The notes below the pieces were generated by a model that made no database searches, had not been told where the DNA came from, and saw only the letters and a program-made list of their open reading frames with translations. From Candidatus Hydrogenedentota bacterium (lineage in GTDB: Bacteria; Hydrogenedentota; Hydrogenedentia; Hydrogenedentales; SLHB01): a DNA stretch of 13,131 bases. Shown here one piece after another: positions 1-6,608 of the stretch. Where the stretch lies: assembly GCA_007136375.1 (NCBI GenBank), contig SLHB01000335.1, forward strand, positions 1 through 13,131, in the 5' to 3' direction. Every line of letters begins with the position of its first letter. The first letter of the stretch is position 1. The translations under genes and the position numbers were made by a program.

Positions 1-362
1 CTTTCCTCCACGTAGGCTTGGATCTCTTCAAGGTCCACGCCGTAGTGGCTGTCGACTCCCAGGAAAACCACCTCTTCCCCGGCGTACTCCTCGTAAAGCT
101 CCGCCAACTGCGCGTCCGCGCCCATCGACCACGGACAAAGGTGGGAGCAGAAATCCAGGACGATGATCTGGCCTTCGTAGTCGGCCAGGGCGTAGGTTTC
201 CCCATCGGTTCCGGTCATTGAGAAATCGGGAAGGGGATCGCCGGGGGCGACTTCCCGATCGATTCCGGTGAACGCTCCGGTCAAGGTGAGGTAGGCCAGA
301 CCCGCGCCGCCAGCGGCGAGGACGATGACAGCGGCGCACACGGTGATGATGAAGCGGCGCAT
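1..362 (-). CDS. Membrane-anchored redoxin (AhpC/TSA-like), N-terminal part only
   Basis: The gene runs off the left edge; 120 codons are visible. ATG at 362 follows a good ribosome site (AAGGAGA, 9 nt upstream). Residues 4-25 form a hydrophobic signal anchor, so the rest should lie outside the cytoplasm. From about residue 40 it reads as a thioredoxin-fold AhpC/TSA domain: PGDPLPDFSM, then IIVLDF followed by CSHLCPWS (C72 and C76), then VVFLGVDSH. C76 sits where TlpA-type proteins have the first Cys of CxxC. The usual second Cys is S79, while C72 is an extra Cys four residues earlier. I infer a thiol peroxidase or thiol-disulfide protein with non-classical Cys spacing. It is divergent from the UroD-family gene. 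The family is fairly sure; the substrate is unknown. Confidence 0.75.
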   Translation of the reverse strand, partial: MRRFIITVCAAVIVLAAGGAGLAYLTLTGAFTGIDREVAPGDPLPDFSMTGTDGETYALADYEGQIIVLDFCSHLCPWSMGADAQLAELYEEYAGEEVVFLGVDSHYGVDLEEIQAYVEE

Positions 363-472
363 GGCGTGAATCTCCTTCTCGGTTGCGCGGCGGACGCGAG
401 CGGACCTATCCTAGCCGGGGCGTCCCGGCCAGCCATGGCGCGCTTGGCTCTTGAAGTTTCCGCCGCGGGCCC

Positions 473-501
473 ATTGTAAACGGCGGAGCCCGCGAGATCA
501 C
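473..501 (-). promoter_or_regulatory. Candidate promoter for the redoxin gene
   Basis: On the minus strand, TACAAT (478-473, 5 of 6 to consensus) lies 17 nt downstream of GTGATC (501-496, 3 of 6 to TTGACA). Transcription would start near 466, giving a leader of about 100 nt. That leader contains a 6-bp hairpin (414-419 with 424-429). Confidence 0.35.
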
Positions 502-532
502 GCCCCGGCATTCGCTCGGGGCGCGGACGCTC

Positions 533-541
533 TGGTATAGT
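533..541 (+). promoter_or_regulatory. Candidate extended -10 promoter for the UroD-family gene
   Basis: TGGTATAGT fits the extended -10 pattern TGnTATAAT with one mismatch. No convincing -35 is present, as is usual for extended -10 promoters. Transcription would start near 548, about 109 nt before the ATG at 657. Confidence 0.35.
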
Positions 542-554
542 TTCTTCAGTGGTT

Positions 555-572
555 CGCGGCGGCCCCGCCGCG
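555..572 (+). other. GC-rich hairpin at the start of the UroD-family leader
   Basis: CGCGGCG and its reverse complement CGCCGCG form a 7-bp stem with a 4-nt loop, about 7 nt after the predicted transcription start. It could stabilise the mRNA 5' end. No known riboswitch motif is visible. Confidence 0.3.
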
Positions 573-656
573 GATCGGCTGAATTGGGGGATCGCCGCGC
601 ATGACGCAAAGGCCCGCGCCGCGCGCGAACGTCAGAAGAAGAGGGGGATTGCGTCC

Positions 657-1859
657 ATGAGCGACGCCATGGAAGCCTTATACGCGGAGCGGCTCGAGCG
701 TTATGTCACCGCGCTGCGCAACGGCAAGCCAGACCGCGTGCCCGTGCGTCCGCTGGCCGCCGAATTCGTGGCCGCTTATGGCGGCTACACCTGCCAGGAA
801 ATCACCCAGGACTACAACAAAGCCTTCGACGCCGTGTGCAAGTGCGCCAAGGAGTTCCAATGGGACGCGTGCGTCGGCAACATGGTCTACGTATGGACGG
901 CGTTGACCCAGGCCATGGGCATGAAGTACTACGCGTCGCCTGGGGTGGAAATCTCCGCGGACACCGCGTTCCAGTATCTGGAGCCGCCGGAAGACGCGGC
1001 CTATATGGCGCCGGAAGAATACGACGCCCTCATCGAGGATCCGACGGCCTTCTTGTTCAACAATTGGCTGCCGAAAGTCTCCAGCGACATTGGACCCCCG
1101 GGCGAAGCCAACACATTCCGCCACAACATGGCCCTGGTCAAGGGCGGCATGGCCATGTTGCAGTATTTCGGCGCCCTCGGCCAGCAGAACGCGCGGCTGC
1201 GCCAGGAATGCGGCACGCCGCCGGCCATTGGCGGCATGCTCAAGGCGCCCATGGACATCATCGCCGACAAGCTGCGCGGCTACATGGGCTTGACGGAAGA
1301 CTTGCTGACCATCCCGGACCAGGTGAAGGCCGCCTGCGAGGCCCTGGCGCCCCACCTTACCCACGTCGCCGTGGCTCTTTCGGGGGCGGATCCCGAGCGG
1401 AACGTTCCCATCGCCTTTTGGATGCACCGCGGCGGCGTGCCTTTCGTGAAGCAGGAGCACTTCGACACCATCTACTGGCCCACGCTGAAAAAAGTCATCG
1501 AGGGGATTTGGTCTCACGGGCATCAAACGTTGTTTTACGCGGAGGGCGATTGGACGGCTCACCTGGAGGCTTTTGCGGAGCTGCCTGAAAAGAGCATCGT
1601 CTTTCACTTGGACCGGAGCGACCCCGTGGAAACGCAACGGGTTCTCGGGAAGAAATTTTGCATCACCGGCGGCGTGCCCAACGCCTTGTTGGCTTACGGG
1701 TCCGCGGACGAGGTGCGGGCGAAATGCAAGGAGCTTATCGACCTGTGCGCGCCCGATGGCGGCTACTGCATGGACGCGAGCGCCATTATGCAGAACGACG
1801 CCAGGCCCGAGAATGTCCGGGCGATGACGGATTTTACGGTGGAGTATGGCAAGTATTGA
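657..1859 (+). CDS. Uroporphyrinogen decarboxylase-family (URO-D fold) protein, corrinoid methyltransferase-like branch
   Basis: The product is 400 aa. ATG at 657 is chosen because GAGGGGG stands upstream; the frame is open back to 549 but that part is low-complexity and unlike the family. The sequence has a URO-D beginning (RLERYVTALRNGKPDRVPV, about 12-30), a middle with AIGGMLKAPMDII, and a family-typical end: GGVPNALL at 338-345 and ENVRAMTDFTVEYGKY at the C terminus. Haem-pathway HemE has an N-terminal Arg-rich substrate motif; here the equivalent is RVPVRPLAAE. It therefore looks like the MtaA/CmuA-like or uncharacterised URO-D relatives, not HemE. The zinc-binding H-x-C of MtaA-type methyltransferases is replaced by Y-x-E (FYAEGDW). 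Family certain; reaction unknown. No corrinoid protein is adjacent in this window. Confidence 0.85.
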   Translation: MSDAMEALYAERLERYVTALRNGKPDRVPVRPLAAEFVAAYGGYTCQEITQDYNKAFDAVCKCAKEFQWDACVGNMVYVWTALTQAMGMKYYASPGVEISADTAFQYLEPPEDAAYMAPEEYDALIEDPTAFLFNNWLPKVSSDIGPPGEANTFRHNMALVKGGMAMLQYFGALGQQNARLRQECGTPPAIGGMLKAPMDIIADKLRGYMGLTEDLLTIPDQVKAACEALAPHLTHVAVALSGADPERNVPIAFWMHRGGVPFVKQEHFDTIYWPTLKKVIEGIWSHGHQTLFYAEGDWTAHLEAFAELPEKSIVFHLDRSDPVETQRVLGKKFCITGGVPNALLAYGSADEVRAKCKELIDLCAPDGGYCMDASAIMQNDARPENVRAMTDFTVEYGKY

Positions 1860-1907
1860 GGGATTCCGGTGGAGCCGGCCCCTGTTTTCTGGGAAAGGAT
1901 GCGCATA

Positions 1908-2096
1908 ATGCATGAACAACCGGAAGCCGCGCCGCGGGCAAACCCTGGCCGGGCGCCCGGCGTATGTGTCCCATGGGAGGAAAAGCGGGCGGAGTTTCCC
2001 AAGATCATGGGCGACGAAGCCATTGTGCAGCGCACCTGGGAGGAGAATGACCAGCTCGCGTACATGTTCGTTTGGCACTGCCTGCTCTCGTTTTGA
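1908..2096 (+). CDS. Small hypothetical protein (62 aa), doubtful
   Basis: The ATG at 1908 follows GGAAAGGA at about 9 nt; in-frame ATGs at 1899 and 1869 would lengthen it. The product begins MHEQPEAAPRANPG and its second half (KRAEFPKIMGDEAIVQRTW, ending VWHCLLSF) has amino-acid and codon choices like real coding sequence. It lies 48 nt after the UroD-family stop and 24 nt before the esterase-family GTG, so it would sit inside one transcription unit. I recognise no family. It could equally be a decayed gene fragment or spurious. Confidence 0.35.
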   Translation: MHEQPEAAPRANPGRAPGVCVPWEEKRAEFPKIMGDEAIVQRTWEENDQLAYMFVWHCLLSF

Positions 2097-2120
2097 GCGC
2101 AGGCGCGGCGGGAGACCCCG

Positions 2121-3392
2121 GTGAGCGGCGGGGATGCGGGGGGCTTGACGGAGTGGCTGCGCGGCCACAGCTTCGCCCTTGATTCCCTTGACCCCACGGG
2201 GCCGTTGGACGACCTGGAGCCGCTACGCGCGATCGCCGAAGGCGCCCGCGTCGTCGCTGTTGGCGAGAACTCCCATTTCATCCGCGAGGTCTGCCTCTTG
2301 CGCCACAGGGTGCTGCGCTTCCTCGTGGAGCGGTGCGGCTTCACCGTCCACGCCATGGAGTTCGGTTTCAGCGAGGGGTTCGCCGTGGACCGCTGGACCC
2401 GGGGCGAGGGCGCGGACAGCGATCTCGATGAACTCTTGGGGCCCTTTCCGCATCCGGAGGAGGTCCGGGCGGCGTTGCGCTGGGTGCGGGTCTACAACCG
2501 GGACGCCGCTATTCCCGTGCGGTTCGCGGGCGTCGACATCCCTCAGGCGGGCGGTTCGCTCCTGCCTTCGCTGCGCCCTCTGAAAGAATACCTCTCCGCC
2601 GCCGACGCCGCGGCCTTGCCGTTCCTGGAGCCTGTCATCGCCTTGGCGGAAGGCGTGGAAGGCCCTTCCATGGCCGCGGCCGCGCCACGCTACGGCCGCC
2701 TCGCCAAGGAGCAACAGGACGCCCTCATGGCTGGACTGGGCTGGCTTCGCGGCCGTCTCAGCGCCCTCGAACCGGACCATGTGGCGCGCTACGGCCGGGA
2801 CCGTCACAGCCTTGCCGAGCGCCACTTGGAGAGCGCTTGGCGCGCCGTGTACAACCTGGGCGCCATGGCGCGGTTCCTTGCGGGCCAAGGATTGCCCGGC
2901 GACATGGGCGTTCGCGACGGCTTCATGGCGGATTCGGTCTTGTGGCGGCTCGGCCGGATGGACCCAGACGCGAAGATCGCCCTCGTCGCCCACAATGCGC
3001 ACATCCAGAAAACGCCTATCGTGTATGAAGGCCTCCGGGAGCTTCCCATGGGGCAACGGCTCGCGCAGGCCTTGGGAGAAGGCTACGTCAGCCTAGGCGT
3101 GACCAGCGCCGGAGGCGAGACCGCTGGCTTGCATCCCGACGAAGACGCGGTCCATGGGTTCCGCGTGGAAAGAGCCGTCCTCGAACCCCCAGCGGAAGGC
3201 GGCATTGAGGCCGCGCTGGCGGCGGCGGGCGTGGACCTGGGGTTTGCCGGGTTTCATGGAGCGCCCCGGGGCGCGGAGGACCCCGCGCGCATCCGGTTCG
3301 ACACGGCCTACCTGGAGACGTCCGTCCTCGACGCCCACGATGGCGTGTTCCATCTCCCCGTCTCTACCGTGGCGGACGATCCCAGCCGTTGA
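2121..3392 (+). CDS. Erythromycin esterase-family hydrolase
   Basis: The product is 423 aa with a GTG start, preceded by GGGAGA; this start gives the family's usual length. The erythromycin esterase fold (PF05139) is shown by VVAVGENSHFIREV (E49, H52), AMEFGF (E80) and ALVAHNAHIQK (H291, N292, H294). These match the conserved Glu/His sites of EreA/EreB/EreC and relatives, so the active site looks intact. No signal peptide is visible, so it is probably cytoplasmic. Many members in environmental bacteria do not act on macrolides, and nothing nearby (efflux, methylase, mobile element) suggests resistance. It is the last gene of the plus block and converges with the TPR gene. Family sure; substrate unknown. 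Confidence 0.87.
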   Translation: MSGGDAGGLTEWLRGHSFALDSLDPTGPLDDLEPLRAIAEGARVVAVGENSHFIREVCLLRHRVLRFLVERCGFTVHAMEFGFSEGFAVDRWTRGEGADSDLDELLGPFPHPEEVRAALRWVRVYNRDAAIPVRFAGVDIPQAGGSLLPSLRPLKEYLSAADAAALPFLEPVIALAEGVEGPSMAAAAPRYGRLAKEQQDALMAGLGWLRGRLSALEPDHVARYGRDRHSLAERHLESAWRAVYNLGAMARFLAGQGLPGDMGVRDGFMADSVLWRLGRMDPDAKIALVAHNAHIQKTPIVYEGLRELPMGQRLAQALGEGYVSLGVTSAGGETAGLHPDEDAVHGFRVERAVLEPPAEGGIEAALAAAGVDLGFAGFHGAPRGAEDPARIRFDTAYLETSVLDAHDGVFHLPVSTVADDPSR

Positions 3393-3405
3393 GCCGCGGG
3401 GCGCC

Positions 3406-3419
3406 GGCTCGGTAGAGCC
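3406..3419. terminator. Small hairpin between convergent genes
   Basis: GGCTC-GGTA-GAGCC forms a 5-bp stem in the 38-bp gap between the esterase-family and TPR gene ends. There is no T run on either side, so it is at best a weak bidirectional terminator. Confidence 0.2.
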
Positions 3420-3430
3420 AGGACGGCGGG

Positions 3431-4255
3431 CTATCCGGCGTTTTCGTAGACGAGGGCCTGAAAGCGCTCCGAGTCGCGGATGGGACCGAAATCGCCGTCC
3501 ACCTTCGCCTGTTCACGGAAGGCGTCTTCCCGGGTGATGGCCTCTTCCAGGTAGACGAGGGCTTGATCCTTCTTGCCTTGGAGGCTGCTTACGCAGGCGA
3601 AGTTGTAGTAGGGGGCGGGGTGGTCCGGTTGCAAGTCGATGGCTATGCGGTATTCCGCTTCGGCCGCCTCGTATTGTTCAAGCCGGACGAGGAGGTTGCC
3701 GTAGTTGTTCCGGCTGGCGACGCTGTCGGGCGCGAGGTCCACCGCGGTTTCGGCGTGGCGCCGGGCCTCTTCGAGGCGGTCCTGCATGCGCAAAAGGATG
3801 GCCAAGCCGTTATGGGCCCGGCTCCATCGCGGCGCCAGTTCGATGGCGCGCCGGAACATCGCCTCCGCGTCGTCTAGCTCGCCGAGCTTATGAAGGACAA
3901 CGCCGTAGCCGTAATAGGCGCGGGACCACTCCGGCGCCTTCTCCAGCAACTGCTCGTACACGGCCCGGGCCTGCTCGGGATCCCCTCCTCCCTGATAGAG
4001 AAGCGCCTGGGCAAGGAGGGATTCGCGGCTCGGGTTCTCCGTCTCCGCGTGGGCGGCCAGCCGCTCGATAACGGCGCGCGTGTCGGGCAGCCGGGCCTGG
4101 TGGTCCACTTCTAGCCGGGCCAACATCTCGCTGGCCAGGGCGTCATGCTCCTGCTGATGGGCCCAGTCGCTCCTCTCGCTGAGGTAGGCCCGGCCCGCCA
4201 GCACGATGGCCGCCGCCAGCGCGGCCGCGCCCGTTATCCGCCACAAGTTGCGCAT
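3431..4255 (-). CDS. Signal-anchored tetratricopeptide repeat (TPR) protein
   Basis: The product is 274 aa from ATG at 4255, which has AAGGAAGG about 11 nt upstream. An in-frame ATG at 4288 would add 11 residues but has no ribosome site and would place a charged stretch before the membrane segment. Residues 7-20 are hydrophobic (AAALAAAIVLAG), giving an N-terminal membrane anchor or signal. From about residue 79 there are roughly five 34-residue TPR units (79-112, 113-146, 147-180, 181-214, 215-248), with the typical AYYGYGVVLHKLGELDDAEA pattern. The chain ends in a TPR-capping motif (GDFGPIRDSERFQALV). It probably acts as a protein-binding scaffold at the cell envelope. The partner is unknown. 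It lies downstream of the DUF72 gene on the same strand with a 76-nt gap. Confidence 0.8.
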   Translation of the reverse strand: MRNLWRITGAAALAAAIVLAGRAYLSERSDWAHQQEHDALASEMLARLEVDHQARLPDTRAVIERLAAHAETENPSRESLLAQALLYQGGGDPEQARAVYEQLLEKAPEWSRAYYGYGVVLHKLGELDDAEAMFRRAIELAPRWSRAHNGLAILLRMQDRLEEARRHAETAVDLAPDSVASRNNYGNLLVRLEQYEAAEAEYRIAIDLQPDHPAPYYNFACVSSLQGKKDQALVYLEEAITREDAFREQAKVDGDFGPIRDSERFQALVYENAG

Positions 4256-4331
4256 GGGGTGTCCGGCCTTCCTTTCGAAGCGGCCCATGGTTTCGCGCCA
4301 GGCGAACGGCGCCCGCCCGGCCTAGAACGGT

Positions 4332-5231
4332 TCACGGCGGGCCGCCCGTCTCCGCCGGCGCCGCTTGGCCCAGGCCGTCAAGCCGGGGGTACGCCAAGCA
4401 CAGTTGCGGCGGCGGCTGGACGGGATGACCCAAGCCGTGGAGCAGCTCCAAAGCGTTCACCACGGCCTGGCCCTCGAAATGGTTGTTTGTCACCACAAAG
4501 AGACGGGCGGCCTGCGCGAGCATCGCCTTGATGCGGGCCCGCCAGGGCGCCAGCTCCGCTTCACTGTACAAATAATTGTATCTGCCGTTGCGGTCCGCGC
4601 CTTCCCGGAACCAGTCCGCTTCGTTGCGGCCGTGGAGCCGGGCGTAGGCTAAGGGCGCGGTCACGACCTCCGTGGGCGCCAGGGAGTCGCCTATCTGGGG
4701 CTGGTCGATGTTGCAGAAGGCAACCCCGCGTTCCCGCAGGCCCGCATAGACCTCTGGCCGGTCCCAGGAGCCATGGCGCAATTCCACGACGAGGGGGTAG
4801 GCCGCGAAAGCCTCGGTAACGCGGCGCAGCCACGTCCGGTCTTCCGGGGTGCGGCGGAAACTCCAGGGAAACTGCGCCAGCAAGGCGCCGAGCTTGCCCG
4901 CTTCCGCGAGGGGCTTCAGCGTCTCTTCCATTTCTTGGACGGCCGTGGCCGCTGGCCAAGCCTCACGTTCATGGGTGAATACGCGCCATAGTTTGACCGC
5001 GAAAAGGAAGTCCGGGTTTCCCCCGGCATGGTGCAGCCACGGCGCCGCCGTTCGCGCGGGCAAGGGCCGGTAGAAGGTGGCGTTCACCTCCACCGTGTTG
5101 AAGAACCGGCTCAGATACGCCAGAGGATGGAGCGAGCGGGGCATGTCCGGGGGATACACCTTCCCCTTCCAGTCGGCATAGGCCCAGCCCGCCGGTCCCA
5201 CGTGCAACCGGCCTTGTGATGGCGCTTCCAT
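4332..5231 (-). CDS. DUF72 family protein (YecE-like)
   Basis: The product is 299 aa, normal for DUF72 (PF01904), a TIM-barrel-like family of unknown biochemical role. Hallmarks seen are VGPAGWAYADWKG (11-23), FFNTVEVNATFYRPLP (43-58), FLFAVKLWRVFTHERE (75-90), LVVELRHGSW, AYARLHGRN and FVVTNNHFEGQAVVNALELL near the C terminus. ATG at 5231 is chosen because the family begins just before the GPAGW motif; the upstream in-frame GTG at 5267 adds only non-conserved residues. There is no clear Shine-Dalgarno site. Instead TACAAT lies 4 nt before AGGGGT and the ATG, so a leaderless transcript is possible. The tail is Pro-rich (ending TGGPP). It lies 51 nt downstream of the reductase gene. Confidence 0.87.
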   Translation of the reverse strand: MEAPSQGRLHVGPAGWAYADWKGKVYPPDMPRSLHPLAYLSRFFNTVEVNATFYRPLPARTAAPWLHHAGGNPDFLFAVKLWRVFTHEREAWPAATAVQEMEETLKPLAEAGKLGALLAQFPWSFRRTPEDRTWLRRVTEAFAAYPLVVELRHGSWDRPEVYAGLRERGVAFCNIDQPQIGDSLAPTEVVTAPLAYARLHGRNEADWFREGADRNGRYNYLYSEAELAPWRARIKAMLAQAARLFVVTNNHFEGQAVVNALELLHGLGHPVQPPPQLCLAYPRLDGLGQAAPAETGGPP

Positions 5232-5235
5232 ACCC

Positions 5236-5241
5236 CTATTG
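5236..5241 (-). promoter_or_regulatory. Possible -10 element abutting the DUF72 start codon
   Basis: TACAAT on the minus strand ends 4 nt before AGGGGT-ATG overlap region (6 nt before the ATG at 5231), so initiation would fall at or next to the start codon. The -35 region 17 nt further up (TGAATA) matches TTGACA at only 3 of 6 bases. It is a weak call. Confidence 0.25.
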
Positions 5242-5282
5242 TACACGCTCCGCCCGCTTGTATTCACAGCGGGATCGCCGGA

Positions 5283-6143
5283 TCAATACATCAGCTCGGC
5301 CCAGCGGCCTCCCGCCTGGAGCTCGGCCTTGCGGCGCTCCCACTTGTCCGCGGAGCCCGCCATGCGCGCGCCCGCCTGATCCAGGAGTTCGCCTACCTTG
5401 GAATGACCGGCCACGTAAACATAGGTGTCCGGATCCCGCATCATCTCCCACACTTCCGCGGCGTTTTGCTCGATGACCTTGTCCAGCTCCGCGGGCGCGT
5501 CGAAGGCCGGGCGGGGACTCACCGCCTCGAAGGCCTTGAACGTCTCCCGGTCGTAGTAGTGGGCGAGATCGTTGTTCTTGTCGTTGAGATAGAGCATCTC
5601 CAAGCCTGTCTTGGCGCCATAGAAGAGGCGCACCTTCCCGTCCCAGCCGCCATGTTCGCCGTAGATGTGTTTGATGAAGGCGCGGAAGGGCGCGATGCCC
5701 GTCCCCAAGCCCACCATGAGGATGTTGTCGGTCTTTTCGGGCGGGATGGAGAAGGGGCTGGGATGGGGCCCGGAAAGCTCCACCCGGTCCCCGGGCGCCC
5801 TGTCGCAGAAGTAGTTCGACGCGGCGCCGGGGTATTGCTCGCCCGTCACGTCGTCGATGTAGAAACACCGCTTCACGCACAGCGTTATGGCCGGCTTTCC
5901 GTCGCGGCCTTGGGCGTCCCCGGCGATGGTGTACAGTCGCAAGTGGTAGGGATTGCCGAACTCGTGGGGCCCCGGAATGAGAAGGGCGACGCTCTGGCCG
6001 ATCTCGTAGTTGAAACTGTTCCGCTCTACTTCGAGGACGATCTCCCGGACATCTTCCGTTGATTCGTCCGGCGTGATGCGCTCGTTGCTCAATACAGTGG
6101 CGTAAAAGGTCTTCGTGGTGTCGATATCTTGCAGACTGGCCAT
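5283..6143 (-). CDS. Ferredoxin-NADP(+) reductase-like FAD/NAD(P)-binding oxidoreductase (plant-type)
   Basis: The product is 286 aa. ATG at 6143 has GGAGGG 7 nt upstream; the frame is open to a TTG at 6161 but that overlaps the ribosome site. The FAD domain shows HLRLYTIA (67-74, the RxYS/T flavin motif), ITLCVKR (86-92) and SNYFCDRAPGDRVELSGP (109-126). These follow plant and cyanobacterial FNR almost motif for motif. The NADP domain has VGLGTGIAPFRAF (144-156) and YVYVAGHSK (241-249), and the chain ends in an aromatic residue (RWAELMY, Y286), as in FNR, where the last Tyr stacks on flavin. The Cys of the FNR NADP-site motif (VYMCG) is Ala here. It should move electrons between NAD(P)H and a ferredoxin or flavodoxin in the cytoplasm; no ferredoxin gene is in view. 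Confidence 0.87.
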   Translation of the reverse strand: MASLQDIDTTKTFYATVLSNERITPDESTEDVREIVLEVERNSFNYEIGQSVALLIPGPHEFGNPYHLRLYTIAGDAQGRDGKPAITLCVKRCFYIDDVTGEQYPGAASNYFCDRAPGDRVELSGPHPSPFSIPPEKTDNILMVGLGTGIAPFRAFIKHIYGEHGGWDGKVRLFYGAKTGLEMLYLNDKNNDLAHYYDRETFKAFEAVSPRPAFDAPAELDKVIEQNAAEVWEMMRDPDTYVYVAGHSKVGELLDQAGARMAGSADKWERRKAELQAGGRWAELMY

Positions 6144-6329
6144 GGCCGGGCCCTCCAACAAAGCTGGCCCGCCTCCCGCGGGACGCCGGGGCGGGTGTTA
6201 TGCCGTGCTAGGACGGAATCCAATGAGGCGCCGATATGGACGGCATTGGCGGGTGTAGCGTAGCCACACAGCCGGTGGGCCACGAAATCCCCCAGTGAAA
6301 ATCCCCCTAATGTTACAGCGTTCACCATC

Positions 6330-6359
6330 ATTATAAACTGGGACGCTCCCGCCGCACAA
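6330..6359 (-). promoter_or_regulatory. Candidate promoter for the reductase gene
   Basis: On the minus strand a perfect TATAAT (6335-6330) lies 18 nt downstream of TTGTGC (6359-6354, 3 of 6 to TTGACA). Transcription would start near 6323, leaving a leader of about 180 nt before the ATG at 6143. The same AT-rich patch reads TATAAA on the plus strand (6332-6337). Confidence 0.45.
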
Positions 6360-6552
6360 GGACCGCCCCAATCGCCGGATAACCCAGCCGAACCTCTCTG
6401 TACGGTCTTGTGCTCGCGGCTGGGAAGGGAGAGCGGCTTTCACCCGTTGGGTGAACTCGTGTCGCGGGCATCTTGTCGGCAAGCTAAGCCCCCCCTGGAA
6501 GGCGGCGCTACGGGATTGTCGCCGCGGCGATGGTGTCCCTATCCGGCGATTG
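6354..6552 (+). ncRNA. Possible structured RNA or complex operator (strand uncertain)
   Basis: Four complementary pairs were read directly. Stem A: GCACAAG-G-ACCG (6354-6365) with CGGTCTTGTGC (6403-6413), 11 bp with one bulge. Stem B: CCCAGCCG (6383-6390) with CGGCTGGG (6417-6424). Stem C: CAATCGCCGGATA (6369-6381) with TATCCGGCGATTG (6540-6552), 13 bp perfect. Stem D: TTCACCC-GTT-GGGTGAA (6439-6455). B and C each cross A, so A could form a pseudoknot with them or alternate with them. A further 12-bp palindrome TCGCCGCGGCGA is at 6519-6530. I could not match it to RNase P, tmRNA, SRP RNA or a known riboswitch. Confidence 0.3.
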
Positions 6553-6579
6553 AGAAACCGGCGCGGCGTTGGGCCCTGC

Positions 6580-6608
6580 TTGACTGACATCGGCCGGAAC
6601 TCTAGACT
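6580..6608 (+). promoter_or_regulatory. Promoter for the zinc-finger/lemA/M48 operon
   Basis: TTGACT (6580-6585, 5 of 6) and TAGACT (6603-6608, 4 of 6) are separated by exactly 17 nt. Transcription would start near 6615, giving a leader of about 67 nt before the ATG at 6682. This is the best-formed sigma70-type promoter in the window. Confidence 0.5.

Noticed and set aside
549..656. Upstream extension of the URO-D-family protein
   Set aside because: It lacks a ribosome site, is Arg/Ala-rich, includes the leader hairpin, and the family begins close to the ATG at 657.
678..2168. Long minus-strand open frame of 496 codons
   Set aside because: It is the antisense shadow of the URO-D-family gene, rich in Arg/His/Gly with no domain, as expected of GC-rich antisense frames.
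6446..6452. GTTGGGT as an integron attC core site
   Set aside because: It fits GTTRRRY, but no paired RYYYAAC site at the right distance, no integrase and no cassette structure are present.
6495..6515. CTGGAAGGCGGCGC as an SRP RNA apical loop
   Set aside because: The GGAA loop is present, but the conserved flanks (CCGGAAGG-AGCAGCC) and the stem pairing are not.
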